DNA of 61,116 bases, taken from NCBI GenBank assembly GCA_037443685.1, contig JBBINX010000006.1, forward strand, positions 1 through 61,116, read 5' to 3'. The stretch comes from JAHJRJ01 sp037443685. GTDB taxonomy: Bacteria; Bacteroidota; Ignavibacteria; UBA10030; BY39. The notes beneath the pieces are model-generated. The model did no database searches. It was not told where the DNA came from and saw only the letters and a list, made by a program, of their open reading frames with translations. Of the stretch, positions 9,275 through 18,059 are shown piece after piece. The position numbers were made by a program, and so were the translations under genes. Position 1 is the stretch's first letter, and each line of letters starts with the position of its first letter.

Positions 9275-9302
9275 TTGACTTAAATTATAAATATTTTATA
9301 TT
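9275..9302 (+). promoter_or_regulatory. Putative sigma-70-like promoter of the ATP-grasp/KamA operon
   Basis: TTGACT at 9275-9280 and TATATT at 9297-9302, spaced 16 bases, lie about 75 bases before the first ATP-grasp gene in the 185-base gap after recG. The region is very AT-rich, so chance matches are likely. A self-complementary AAAAAATGCATTTTTT run just upstream may help end recG transcripts. Confidence 0.35.
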
Positions 9303-9379
9303 ACATACTGAGAATCAGATGATAACAAGTATGTATAACAATAAATGAGGATCTGACGAGTTATTTGATAAGTCTTCCG

Positions 9380-10447
9380 ATGAATGTTGCGCTCGTTTAC
9401 AATCAAAAGAAGGAAGATACAAAACCAGAAAACGATCACGAGCCTCCTGATGAAAATCAAAATAAATTATCAGAACTGAATAGTGATCTGTCCGAAGATA
9501 CTTATGCTGAATGGGATACATTCGAGACTATAAATTCGGTGCGCGAAGCGCTATCAGAATTTCATAATGTCACACTCATAGAAGCGGATGAGTACGCCTA
9601 TCAAAAATTCCTCCATGTGAAACCCGATATTGTTTTCAACATTGCTGAAGGTTTTAACGGTGTTTCGCGCGAATCTCAAATTCCTGCTATTCTTGAGCTT
9701 CTTCAAATTCCTTATACAGGATCAGACCCACTTACCTTAGGTATTTGTCTCGATAAAGCAAGAACCAAAGAAATCCTATCATATTACGGCATTTCTACAC
9801 CTCGATTTAGCGTGATTAATTCGATTTCGGAGATGGTTAGTGCAAATATAGATTTTCCGAGTATCGTAAAACCTAAACATGAGGGTTCAAGCAAAGGCAT
9901 TTTTAATTCTTCTATCGTAAGGAATTGGGATGAGTTGATATCTCGAGTAACTTTTGTGATTGAGACATACCGACAACCGGCGCTAGTTGAAGAATTTTTA
10001 GATGGACGTGAATTTACTGTTGCGTTACTGGGTAATGGAAAAGATGTTAAAGTGCTTCCTATCGTCGAAATGAAATTCGATTCATTGCCTACTGAAGTTA
10101 ACCCTATATATTCTTATGAAGCTAAATGGATTTGGGATAATTCGGAATCACCACTGAATATTTTCGAATGTCCTGCGAACTTACCGGTTTCTCTAAAAAC
10201 TGAAATCGAGGATATTTGTTTGAATACATTTAATGTAATGAGATGCCGCGACTGGTGCCGCATCGATGTTCGCCTCGATTCGAAGGGTGTACCGAATATA
10301 CTTGAACTAAACCCTTTACCGGGAATCTTACCGAAGCCAGAAGATAATTCATGCTTCCCGAAAGCTGCACGGACAGCGGGAATGAATTACAAACAGCTTA
10401 TCCAAGAAGTATTAAATATAGCGGCAAAAAGATACGGGCTTTTATGA
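9380..10447 (+). CDS. D-Ala-D-Ala-ligase-like ATP-grasp enzyme 1
   Basis: ATP-grasp carboxylate-amine ligase, about 355 aa. The ATG at 9380 is chosen over the TTG at 9365 because MNVALVYNQKK begins the fold, parallel to the second copy. Seen: PYTGSDPLTLGICLDKARTK, PSIVKPKHEGSSKGI (ATP-binding), EEFLDGREFTVALLGNG, a Ddl-like YEAKW, and the metal ligands in RIDVRLD and ILELNPLPG. The Ddl N-terminal GGxSxEHEVS motif that binds the first D-Ala is absent, replaced by an acidic insert (KPENDHEPPDENQ). The substrate is therefore probably not D-alanine. First gene of a four-gene coupled operon; overlaps the next by 4 bases. Confidence 0.82.
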   Translation: MNVALVYNQKKEDTKPENDHEPPDENQNKLSELNSDLSEDTYAEWDTFETINSVREALSEFHNVTLIEADEYAYQKFLHVKPDIVFNIAEGFNGVSRESQIPAILELLQIPYTGSDPLTLGICLDKARTKEILSYYGISTPRFSVINSISEMVSANIDFPSIVKPKHEGSSKGIFNSSIVRNWDELISRVTFVIETYRQPALVEEFLDGREFTVALLGNGKDVKVLPIVEMKFDSLPTEVNPIYSYEAKWIWDNSESPLNIFECPANLPVSLKTEIEDICLNTFNVMRCRDWCRIDVRLDSKGVPNILELNPLPGILPKPEDNSCFPKAARTAGMNYKQLIQEVLNIAAKRYGLL

Positions 10448-11517
10448 AAAAAAAAATACACGTAGCTGTTGTTTATAACGAGCCAACTATTAGCACAAGT
10501 TCGGGCAGAAAATTTATCTCCGAATCAGGAATCCTTTATGAAGAGGGACAACCTATTACGGACGTTAGTCTTGATATGTCTGAAGCCGGTGTCCTCGCTG
10601 AGATGGAAGACATCAAACGGGCATTAATTGTGAACGGCTATAAAACTACACTTTTTAACGTTAATAGCGATATTTTGAGGCTGATTGATTTTTTAAGGGA
10701 AGAACAACCGGACGTTATTTTTAATATATGCGAAAGTATCGGAAAAGAATCATGCCACGAAATGCACGTAGCTGGTATTTATGAACTTTTGGGAATTCCC
10801 TACACTGGTGCAAGTGCATTGACCTTGGGATTAGCACAGAGTAAAGTTCGTGTAAAAGAGATTTTGGGCTATCATGGGTTGCCAACCCCAAAATTTCAAG
10901 TAATGAAAAACCCTGCGCGGATAGTGATTGAAGAAAATCTCGATTTTCCTTTATTTGTTAAACCCGTTCGCGAAGATGCAAGCGTAGGAATCTCATCAGA
11001 TTCAGTAGTATATAATCTCACCAACCTTCGCAAACAAGTTAGATATATTATAGAACAATTCAATCAGCCCGCACTTGTAGAAGAATATATTGACGGACGC
11101 GAACTCAATGTAGCAATTCTAGGTAATTCAAAACCTGTTGCGCTTCCGATTTCCGAGATAGATATGACTACCTTACCCGACAAATACCACAAAATTATTA
11201 CATACAACGCTAAGTGGATGAAAGGCACAGAAGAGTACGAACACACAAAGGGTTATTGTCCTGCCGATTTACCAGCAACATTGGAACAACAATTAAAAGA
11301 GATGGCATTGAAAGCTTACGCAATTATCGGAGGAAGAGATTATGCAAGAGTTGATTTCCGTTTAACTAAGGACAACAAGCCTTACATATTAGAGTTTAAT
11401 CCAAACCCCGATATCGCAAACGATGCCGGATTCGCTCGTTCTGTAAAAGCTTCAGGTCTGACGTTTGATGAGATGGTAAAACGTATTGTCGAATTAGCAT
11501 TCGAGAGGTTACCTTGA
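10444..11517 (+). CDS. D-Ala-D-Ala-ligase-like ATP-grasp enzyme 2
   Basis: Second ATP-grasp ligase, 357 aa, paralogous to its neighbour. The start is the ATG in the ATGA overlap with the upstream stop; a longer open frame from 10351 runs inside the first gene and is rejected. Seen: PDVIFNICESIGKES, PYTGASALTLGLAQSKVRVK, PLFVKPVREDASVGIS, EEYIDGRELNVAILGN, YNAKW, and metal-binding RVDFRL and ILEFNPNPD. As in copy 1, the Ddl GGxSxEHE motif is missing. Two successive ligases imply that two amide or peptide bonds are made, or that two different amino acids are activated. Product unknown; peptidoglycan synthesis is not supported by context. Confidence 0.82.
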   Translation: MKKKIHVAVVYNEPTISTSSGRKFISESGILYEEGQPITDVSLDMSEAGVLAEMEDIKRALIVNGYKTTLFNVNSDILRLIDFLREEQPDVIFNICESIGKESCHEMHVAGIYELLGIPYTGASALTLGLAQSKVRVKEILGYHGLPTPKFQVMKNPARIVIEENLDFPLFVKPVREDASVGISSDSVVYNLTNLRKQVRYIIEQFNQPALVEEYIDGRELNVAILGNSKPVALPISEIDMTTLPDKYHKIITYNAKWMKGTEEYEHTKGYCPADLPATLEQQLKEMALKAYAIIGGRDYARVDFRLTKDNKPYILEFNPNPDIANDAGFARSVKASGLTFDEMVKRIVELAFERLP

Positions 11518-12023
11518 ATATTCGGCATCTACGTAAAGACGACAGAGAGCAAATACATCGTTTAATTATCGAAACCAATGTTTTTTCTGATGAAGAAGTA
11601 AATGTAGCGATGGAACTAATCGACATTTTTTTAAATAATCCTGTCCAAAAGGATTACAATATCTATTCTGCGATAGATAACGGTGAAGTCTTAGGTTATA
11701 TCTGTATCGGACCTACACCAATTACCGACGGGACATACGACCTTTATTGGATAGTCGTAAAAGCATCTGTCCACGGAAAAGGAGTTGGTAGAAAATTGAT
11801 TGAATTTGCAGAAAATAGTGTTAGAAAAAATAACGGACGACTGCTGGTAGCTGAAACATCGTCCCAAGAAAAATATCGTAACACTCGCGAGTTTTATTTG
11901 CGTGTCGGATATTCTGAGCTTGCGAAAATAAATGACTATTATAAAGTTGGCGACGACTTGATAATATATGGTAAGTATCTTCATTCAATATTCAATAATA
12001 ATTTTGGAGGACAAAAGGTATAA
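11514..12023 (+). CDS. GNAT family N-acetyltransferase of the KamA operon
   Basis: Acetyl-CoA-dependent N-acetyltransferase, 169 aa. The start is TTG at 11514, overlapping the previous stop in TTGA; the text from MNIRHLRKDDREQI fits the usual GNAT start, and no ATG is nearby. Seen: GYICIGPTPITDGTYDLYWIVV, the acetyl-CoA pyrophosphate loop VHGKGVGRKLIEFAE, and AETSSQEKYRNTREFYLRVGY. Next to a lysine-2,3-aminomutase-like gene it recalls AblB, which acetylates beta-lysine. The two flanking ligases are not part of the known ablAB pathway, however. kamA begins on the base after its stop. Confidence 0.85.
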   Translation: MNIRHLRKDDREQIHRLIIETNVFSDEEVNVAMELIDIFLNNPVQKDYNIYSAIDNGEVLGYICIGPTPITDGTYDLYWIVVKASVHGKGVGRKLIEFAENSVRKNNGRLLVAETSSQEKYRNTREFYLRVGYSELAKINDYYKVGDDLIIYGKYLHSIFNNNFGGQKV

Positions 12024-13163
12024 ATGGAAATCTGGCAAGAAATGCTGAGAAAAAGTATTGACAGCGGAAAAGATTTAGTCGACCGCTTCGGTTTTGACAC
12101 AGCGATGGCAGAACGCCTTAATAAAATTTTCCATATTAGAATCAATCCATATTACTTAAGTTTGATTCGATATCCGGGAGACCCGATATGGCTTCAGTGC
12201 ATTCCTGACAACAAAGAGCTTGAAGTCGACGCATCACCGGAAGACCCGCTCGAAGAAGATTCGCATAGCCCGGTACCGAGTATTGTGCATCGGTATCCGG
12301 ATAGAGTGTTATTCCTTAGTACGAGTCAGTGCTCAATGTATTGTCGTTTCTGTACGCGAAAGAGAAAAGTAGGCGATTCCTCTAAAATTAATATGAAATA
12401 TATTCAGGATGGTATCAATTATATTGCAAAACATACTGAAATACGTGACGTTATCTTGTCTGGTGGCGACCCGCTTATGCTTACCGACTTCATGTTGGAA
12501 AAAATATTAAAAGGACTCCGGGACATACCACACATCGAAATAATTCGTCTCGGTACTAAAATGCCCTGCGTGCTTCCCCAACGCATCACCCCAAAATTAA
12601 CAAAGATGCTTCGAAAATACCATCCTATCTACATTAATACACATTTTAATCATCCTTGGGAAATCACACCCGAAGCAAAAAAAGCTTGCGAGATGTTAGC
12701 TGATGCCGGTATTCCTCTCGGAAATCAATCAGTTTTGATGAAGGGTGTCAACGATGACCCGGATGTGATGTTAGAGTTGATGCGTAAACTGCTCGCAATA
12801 CGTGTGAAGCCATACTACATGTACCAAGCCGATATTACAAAAGGGACCAACCATTTCCGCACATCGGTAAGTAAAGGTATGGAGATAATGGATAAACTTC
12901 GCGGTCACACTTCTGGTCTTGCAATCCCATACTACGTTATAGATGCACCCGGTGGTGGTGGTAAGATTCCACTTCTACCACAGTACGTTATTGGCAGAGC
13001 CGGCAATCAGCTAATAATGCGAAATTATAAATACGATATTTTCACATACCCCGACGTTGAAGAAGAACCGACTCCTACATCCCAAGTCGAACAACCTTAT
13101 ATGCGTAGGCGTAAAAATGGAAAGAAACATCAAGAACCCGAAAAGGTTTTGGTACAAGTTTAA
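12024..13163 (+). CDS. kamA: KamA-type radical SAM lysine 2,3-aminomutase
   Basis: PLP- and SAM-dependent aminomutase, 379 aa, predicted to convert L-lysine to L-beta-lysine. Seen: CSMYCRFCTRKR (CX3CX2C Fe-S/SAM motif followed by the carboxylate-binding Arg), VILSGGDPLML, QADITKGTNHFRTSVSKG and VIDAPGGGGKIP. The Lys of GGGGK is the PLP lysine. The two Asp residues (in QAD and VID) match those that bind the substrate's distal amino group in lysine aminomutase, arguing for lysine rather than glutamate. The C-terminus has a charged low-complexity tail. A GGAGG at 12006-12010 precedes the start. Last of the ATP-grasp, ATP-grasp, GNAT, KamA operon. Confidence 0.9.
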   Translation: MEIWQEMLRKSIDSGKDLVDRFGFDTAMAERLNKIFHIRINPYYLSLIRYPGDPIWLQCIPDNKELEVDASPEDPLEEDSHSPVPSIVHRYPDRVLFLSTSQCSMYCRFCTRKRKVGDSSKINMKYIQDGINYIAKHTEIRDVILSGGDPLMLTDFMLEKILKGLRDIPHIEIIRLGTKMPCVLPQRITPKLTKMLRKYHPIYINTHFNHPWEITPEAKKACEMLADAGIPLGNQSVLMKGVNDDPDVMLELMRKLLAIRVKPYYMYQADITKGTNHFRTSVSKGMEIMDKLRGHTSGLAIPYYVIDAPGGGGKIPLLPQYVIGRAGNQLIMRNYKYDIFTYPDVEEEPTPTSQVEQPYMRRRKNGKKHQEPEKVLVQV

Positions 13164-13361
13164 ACGAGCAAAGTCTGACTTAACTTTGAGGTCTTTGACG
13201 CTAGAATAATTTGGGTGCGATTAACAAATTATAAAACCATTTGGAGTTTGGAGGAGTAAAATTCAATCCTAAATTACAGTCGCGTGCCGCCAATGCACAT
13301 CCCCTATTCAGGGAGTTTGTGAAAGCGGCGGTGGGATATGGAAAATATAATAAAAAAAACC

Positions 13362-14705
13362 TTATGTGAATTTTGCTCCTTTCCACTCATGTACTCCGTT
13401 TTCATCTATTAGTGCGTGTACGAGGGTGGGGAGTGGTTTTTGTTTATCTGTAATCTGAAAACTGTTCAGCAATCTTTGTGCGGCATTACCGAGCGAATGT
13501 TTATCCTCTCCGTAAATTATAGCTAACACATCACCTTTTTCTATTGGGTCACAAACTTTTTTGTGAAAAATAATACCTGCTTTAGGGTCTATAACATCAT
13601 CCACCTTCATTCTTCCTGCGCCAACCATAATGCCCACAAATCCGACTTCAAGTGCATCGATGTTTTCTATGTATCCTGCAGAATTACTTTTTACTTCTAC
13701 AGAAAATTTACTCAGCGGATATTTTTTTAAATCCTCAATGAATGATTTATCGCCGCCTTGCCGTTCAACCATTTGCAGGAATTTTTTATAAGCCGCGCCT
13801 GATTTGACTGTGTCCATACATTTTGCAATACCTTCTTCAATTGTAATTGCTTTACCGCCTAACATAACCATCGCACCGCTTAGGAGATAAGTTACTTCCA
13901 TCAAGTCGGGGACATCTTTACCACGCATACACTCAACACACTCAACAACTTCAAGCCAGTTGCCGACAGCGTAACCGAGCGGCTGAGACATATCTGTTAG
14001 AAATCCGATTGTCTTCTTCCCGAAATTATTTCCAATTGCAATTAAAGTTTCTGCCAACTCTATTGCGCTCTCTTTGGATTGCATGAAAGCTCCGCGTCCG
14101 GTTTTTATGTCGAGTACGAGAGCATCAATTCCTTCGGCTAATTTTTTACTCATGATGCTTCCGGCAATGAGAGGGATGCATTCAACAGTTCCGGTTACAT
14201 CGCGGAGTGCGTACATTTTTTTATCGGCGGGCGCAATCTCTTTTGTCTGACCGATCATTACAAGTCCGATATCGGCGATAACTGATTTGTATTCTTCGAG
14301 TGAAAGGTTTGTGCGAAATCCGGGGATGGATTCTAACTTGTCTAACGTTCCGCCCGTGTGTCCAAGTCCGCGACCGGAAATCATCGGTACCGGAACACCG
14401 CAAGCCGCCACCATTGGCGCAAGGATTAGAGAGACTTTGTCACCAACGCCGCCCGTTGAATGTTTATCAACTTTTATTCCGGGGACGGAAGATAGGTCGA
14501 CGACTATGCCGGAGTTCAGCATGATATCTGTGAAGACGGCAGTCTCGTCGAAATCCATTTTGTTAAAATATACCGCCATCAAGAATGACGACATCTGGTA
14601 GTCAGGAATTTTTCCTTCAACATATCCTTTAATTATAAATTCCATTTCCTGACGCGAGAGTTTTTGTCCGTCTCGTTTTTTTCTGATTATTTCTACTGCA
14701 CTCAT
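13362..14705 (-). CDS. deoA: Pyrimidine-nucleoside (thymidine) phosphorylase
   Basis: Phosphorolyses thymidine, deoxyuridine or uridine to base plus (deoxy)ribose-1-phosphate, 447 aa. The family signature is present: KVDKHSTGGVGDKVSL (phosphate site), SGRGLGHTGGTLDKLE, MYALRDVTGTVE (contains the catalytic-region Arg), SIMSKKLAEG and DIKTGRGAFM. The C-terminal domain ends GVHEWKGAKFT. Whether it is the uridine-accepting Pdp or strict DeoA cannot be told. Downstream of the NUDIX gene by 36 bases and probably in the same transcript with pyrE, mscS and nudix. Confidence 0.95.
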   Translation of the reverse strand: MSAVEIIRKKRDGQKLSRQEMEFIIKGYVEGKIPDYQMSSFLMAVYFNKMDFDETAVFTDIMLNSGIVVDLSSVPGIKVDKHSTGGVGDKVSLILAPMVAACGVPVPMISGRGLGHTGGTLDKLESIPGFRTNLSLEEYKSVIADIGLVMIGQTKEIAPADKKMYALRDVTGTVECIPLIAGSIMSKKLAEGIDALVLDIKTGRGAFMQSKESAIELAETLIAIGNNFGKKTIGFLTDMSQPLGYAVGNWLEVVECVECMRGKDVPDLMEVTYLLSGAMVMLGGKAITIEEGIAKCMDTVKSGAAYKKFLQMVERQGGDKSFIEDLKKYPLSKFSVEVKSNSAGYIENIDALEVGFVGIMVGAGRMKVDDVIDPKAGIIFHKKVCDPIEKGDVLAIIYGEDKHSLGNAAQRLLNSFQITDKQKPLPTLVHALIDENGVHEWKGAKFT

Positions 14706-14741
14706 TATGTCTTTCTAACTTGTTTAATTATTCCAATCTTT

Positions 14742-15299
14742 TCAATCTTTACAATCATTTAAATTTTTTAATTTCAGCATTCCAATCATTATTCCACAAA
14801 TTGTTTTTCCATCAACAATTTCCTGATTCTCAATCAGTTCGACAATTTTTTGGAGCGGAAGAATTTCAACGGTCATCGTAAGTTCGCCTTCTTCTAAATT
14901 CCTACCGTTCTTTGCGGGAAATAAATCTTGAGCCATAAATATGTGAAGCTGCTCTGTGCAAAAACCGGGAGATGTATAAATTGCTGTGAGTTTTTTCCAA
15001 TCGTTAGCTAGGTATCCTGTTTCCTCTTCTAATTCGCGTTTTGCGCAATCCAGCGGGTCTTCATTAGTGTTTAGTTTTCCCGCAGGTAATTCATAAATAA
15101 ATTTATCTATCGGATAACGATGTTGCTTTATAAGAATAACTTTATCGTCCGGAAAGATTGCAAAAATTACGGCACCTCCTGGATGTTCTGCCACTTCCCG
15201 AATCGAACGATTTCCCGATTCATACTCAACATTATCAACAATTGTGTTGAATACTTTTCCGCTGTAAACTATTTTTCGTTTAAGAAGTTTTAACTTCAT
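14742..15299 (-). CDS. NUDIX hydrolase (ADP-ribose pyrophosphatase type)
   Basis: 185 aa enzyme of the ADP-ribose/nucleoside-diphosphate-sugar pyrophosphatase group. The full Nudix box is visible: G-KLNTN-E-DPLDCAK-RELEEETG, preceded by YELPAGK as in NudF-like enzymes, with REVAEHPGGAVIFAIF upstream. The start overlaps the mscS stop by 20 bases, so the two are translationally linked. Substrate ADP-ribose is likely from the PAGK context but not proven. Confidence 0.9.
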   Translation of the reverse strand: MKLKLLKRKIVYSGKVFNTIVDNVEYESGNRSIREVAEHPGGAVIFAIFPDDKVILIKQHRYPIDKFIYELPAGKLNTNEDPLDCAKRELEEETGYLANDWKKLTAIYTSPGFCTEQLHIFMAQDLFPAKNGRNLEEGELTMTVEILPLQKIVELIENQEIVDGKTICGIMIGMLKLKNLNDCKD

Positions 15300-16359
15300 C
15301 TCTGTTTACCAGATGTACAACTTGTTGAGGAAGTGGAATTATTATACCAGCATCTGCAAATGCTTTATAAATTTGTTCGCGGATTGATGTTTCGACGAGC
15401 CACTTTTTCTTGAAGTCGTCCGTACGCATATTTAAACGAAGCATAGCAGCCGATTGAGCGAAATCTATTAGAAACACCTCGGGTATCGGGTTTTTCATGA
15501 CATCAGGATGGTTGTTCGCAAGGTCAAGGAGTATTTTCCGTGCTTCTGCTATATCGGTTCCATATTTTACGCCTACATCTACCAATGCCCGGATTTCCTG
15601 TTGAGGATATGAATAATTTATTAGACGAGATTTTATTATTTCAGCGTTAGGTATGACAACATGATTATTGTCGAAGTTTAAAATGTGTGTACTTCTTAAA
15701 CCGATTTGTGTAACATCGCCGATTTCTCCGGACGGGAGTTGTATTCTATCTCCGACACGAAATGGCCTGTCGATCATAATTACAAATCCAGCGATCATAT
15801 TAGCGAGTGTATCTTGTGCCGCAAGAGCAATCGCTAAAGAACCCACACCTAACGATACGAGCAAACTTCCGATGCTAACTCCGAAGTGCTCTAATATAAT
15901 CATTAATCCTGTAAGAAATATTACAATGCTTATAATTTTTTTTGTAAGCGGGGCAATCGTCGCAGTTAGGTTGCTTTGTGTCTTGCGTGAGACCTCGTCC
16001 ATATACCATCCAAATATTGCTTCAATGAGCCGACTTATTAAGCGTGCAACTGCAAGAACAATTATAATAAAAATTGCAATTTGTAAATAGTATAGAATTT
16101 GATTCAGTGTAATATCGTCTGGTGTTGAAATTTTATTTAAATATTTGATACCTACGTATATGCCGATGATAACACAAATTAGTGTTGCATTACCACGCAG
16201 AACCTCTATGATTCGGTCATCAAGTGTAGTTTTTGTTTTCGTAAGTATCTGCTTCCCGAAGATGTTCAGTAAAATCTTTATTCCTTTACCGATTATCCAT
16301 GAGCCAACAATAATTGCTAAGGTTATTAACAGATGTTTTAAAAGAATATTTTCAAACAT
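15280..16359 (-). CDS. MscS family mechanosensitive channel
   Basis: Small-conductance mechanosensitive ion channel, 359 aa, inner membrane. About four hydrophobic helices span residues 8-175. The pore helix SLLVSLGVGSLAIALAAQDTLANM is followed by the beta-domain start IDRPFRVGDRIQLPSGEIGDVTQIGLRST and by NDxVVIPNAEIIxS-like FDNNHVVIPNAEIIKSRLINYS. C-terminal mixed domain as in MscS. It sits between pyrE (8 bases upstream) and the NUDIX gene (overlap), so it is co-transcribed with nucleotide metabolism genes for no obvious reason. Confidence 0.93.
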   Translation of the reverse strand: MFENILLKHLLITLAIIVGSWIIGKGIKILLNIFGKQILTKTKTTLDDRIIEVLRGNATLICVIIGIYVGIKYLNKISTPDDITLNQILYYLQIAIFIIIVLAVARLISRLIEAIFGWYMDEVSRKTQSNLTATIAPLTKKIISIVIFLTGLMIILEHFGVSIGSLLVSLGVGSLAIALAAQDTLANMIAGFVIMIDRPFRVGDRIQLPSGEIGDVTQIGLRSTHILNFDNNHVVIPNAEIIKSRLINYSYPQQEIRALVDVGVKYGTDIAEARKILLDLANNHPDVMKNPIPEVFLIDFAQSAAMLRLNMRTDDFKKKWLVETSIREQIYKAFADAGIIIPLPQQVVHLVNRDEVKTS

Positions 16360-16367
16360 AATTTGCC

Positions 16368-16952
16368 CTATTTATTAATTCGGCTTCCTGGTTTAATGAT
16401 TGGAATATTTTGTTTGCACAACAGACAATCTTCCGCTTTATAAGTAACAACCTCAAGTTTTAATACTGAGTATTGATATGAAATATCAAATTTTACCTTA
16501 CCTCCGCTGCGGTCGACGATCGCTGCGGTTCCTATTACGTTTCCGCCATTCTCTCGAACGATGTCGATAACTTCTTGTGTTGAGCCGCCTGTTGTTACAA
16601 CATCTTCACAGACGAGTACGAATTCACCTGGTTTAATTTCGAAACCACGGCGAAGCTGCATTACTCCATCTTGGCGTTCCGTGAAAATCGTTCTTGCTTT
16701 TAGTAATCTACCGACTTCTTGTCCGACGACTACTCCACCTAAAGCAGGTGAGATGGTTACATTAATATTTTTGTCCTGATAGTAATTGGCAATCTGAGAA
16801 CATAGTACTTCACAGTATTGAGGGTATTGCAACACCTTAGCACACTGAAAATATTGTGGGCTGTGCAGTCCCGATGTTAGTAGGAAATGTCCTTCGAGCA
16901 GAGCTTCGGTGGATTTAAACATTGATAGTATTTTTTCGGATTGCAAATTCAT
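16368..16952 (-). CDS. pyrE: Orotate phosphoribosyltransferase
   Basis: Forms OMP from orotate and PRPP in pyrimidine synthesis, 194 aa. Seen: HFLLTSGLHSPQYFQCAKVL (substrate end), ALGGVVVGQEVGRLL, ERQDGVMQLRRGFEI, and the PRPP-binding motif VLVCEDVVTTGGSTQEVID. Typical family length. Upstream of mscS by 8 bases. Together with the pyrimidine phosphorylase and NUDIX genes it gives this operon a pyrimidine flavour. Confidence 0.95.
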   Translation of the reverse strand: MNLQSEKILSMFKSTEALLEGHFLLTSGLHSPQYFQCAKVLQYPQYCEVLCSQIANYYQDKNINVTISPALGGVVVGQEVGRLLKARTIFTERQDGVMQLRRGFEIKPGEFVLVCEDVVTTGGSTQEVIDIVRENGGNVIGTAAIVDRSGGKVKFDISYQYSVLKLEVVTYKAEDCLLCKQNIPIIKPGSRINK

Positions 16953-17027
16953 AGCTATTATTAATGTCTAAAATATACAAAAAAAAAGTTGGATGACAAA
17001 GTAGAAATAATTTCAAACGAATGACGA

Positions 17028-17057
17028 ATTTTAAATTTTAAATTTAAAATTTAAAAT
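17028..17057. repeat. 30-base perfect AT palindrome
   Basis: The 30 bases 17028-17057 are exactly their own reverse complement, built from ATTTTAAA units meeting at the centre. They lie 6 bases downstream of the murI stop and 75 bases upstream of pyrE, both on the minus strand. It could be a weak terminator or simply low-complexity sequence; no G/C is in the stem. Confidence 0.6.
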
Positions 17058-17063
17058 CCTAAA

Positions 17064-17864
17064 TCATTCTATATGCACCTTCTTGACTACTCCCATTTTT
17101 TGCCCCAGAAACAATTCGCCAATTTCAAGAAATTTATGAGGTAAGTCGCTAACGAAAAATTGTACATTAGCTTTTAATTTACTTGGGTTGCGTAAACCTG
17201 TTTCGTTAAGGATTTGGTCAACTGCCGCGGCTGTGCACTTTCCCGAATCGACGAGTTGAACTGTTTCGCCCACTGCTTTCTGGATAACATCCCCGAGAAT
17301 CGGATAATGTGTGCAGCCCAAAATAAGTGTATCAATTTTGTGAAGTTTAAGAGGGAAAAGATATTCTTTTGCAATCAATGCAGTGGCAGGATGTTTTGTC
17401 CAACCTTCTTCAGCGAGAGGAACAAATAATGGACATGGCTGTGAAAACACTTCGAAAGATGTATCGATTTGGTGGATTGCATTTGTGTAAGCGTTACTTA
17501 AAACTGTTGTGAGTGTTCCGATAACACCGATGCGTTTCTTTTTACTCGATTGAATGGCACTCTCGGCTCCCGGCATGATAACTCCAATAACCGGTATTTT
17601 GGAGCGTTTTTGTACAACATCTATAGCTACAGATGAAACCGTGTTGCACGCGACGATAATCATCTTCACATTTTTTGAGAGCAGAAAGTCTGTATCCTGT
17701 GCTGCGTACTCCCGCACGACTTGCGATGATTTGGGCCCGTAGGGAACCCTCGCAGTGTCGCCGAAGTAAACAATATTTTCGTTAGGAAGTCTGTGTATTA
17801 AAGCCCGAACAACAGTAAGCCCGCCGATGCCCGAGTCGAATATACCTATTGGTTTGGTATTCAT
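17064..17864 (-). CDS. murI: Glutamate racemase
   Basis: Supplies D-glutamate for peptidoglycan, 266 aa. Start block PIGIFDSGIGGLTVVRAL with the first catalytic-region Asp/Ser; VYFGDTARVPYGPKS; the first catalytic Cys in IIVACNTVSS; the second in LILGCTHYPIL. All expected for MurI. An AT palindrome follows the stop. It may head the pyrE-mscS-nudix-deoA transcript, though the 111-base gap leaves room for a separate promoter. Confidence 0.96.
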   Translation of the reverse strand: MNTKPIGIFDSGIGGLTVVRALIHRLPNENIVYFGDTARVPYGPKSSQVVREYAAQDTDFLLSKNVKMIIVACNTVSSVAIDVVQKRSKIPVIGVIMPGAESAIQSSKKKRIGVIGTLTTVLSNAYTNAIHQIDTSFEVFSQPCPLFVPLAEEGWTKHPATALIAKEYLFPLKLHKIDTLILGCTHYPILGDVIQKAVGETVQLVDSGKCTAAAVDQILNETGLRNPSKLKANVQFFVSDLPHKFLEIGELFLGQKMGVVKKVHIE

Positions 17865-17991
17865 AGTAGTTAAATATAGAGAAAGCAGGGAGCAAATTCA
17901 AATAGATAGTGAAGGATTGATAATGAAAATTGACATTAAAAAATGATTAATGAATATCGGATCGCAAAAGTTGAATTTTGGATGATTTGAA

Positions 17992-18034
17992 AAATAAAAG
18001 CCCCGAATCAATATTAACAGAATCAGGGCTTAAT
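17992..18034 (-). terminator. Rho-independent terminator of the secreted PLD protein gene
   Basis: On the minus strand a 12-base arm AAGCCCTGATTC and its near-complement GATTCGGGGCTT enclose a 10-base loop, followed by TTATTTTT. It starts 26 bases after the stop at 18060. Two mismatched or wobble positions in the stem; otherwise a convincing intrinsic terminator. Confidence 0.8.
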
Positions 18035-18059
18035 AAATCTTAACTGATTAACATTTCAA

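Noticed and set aside
10351..10443. Extended N-terminus for the second ATP-grasp gene
   Set aside because: It is out-of-frame sequence of the first ligase; the ATGA overlap gives a start that matches the paralogue.
12024..13163. Reading KamA as EpmB (EF-P beta-lysylation)
   Set aside because: The protein keeps the C-terminal region of true KamA and has no epmA or efp neighbour; the operon partners differ.
13164..13361. Small minus-strand frame 13201-13386 and a CAAAGT/ACTTTG hairpin after kamA
   Set aside because: No recognisable protein, overlaps the phosphorylase 3' end, and the hairpin lacks a U-run.
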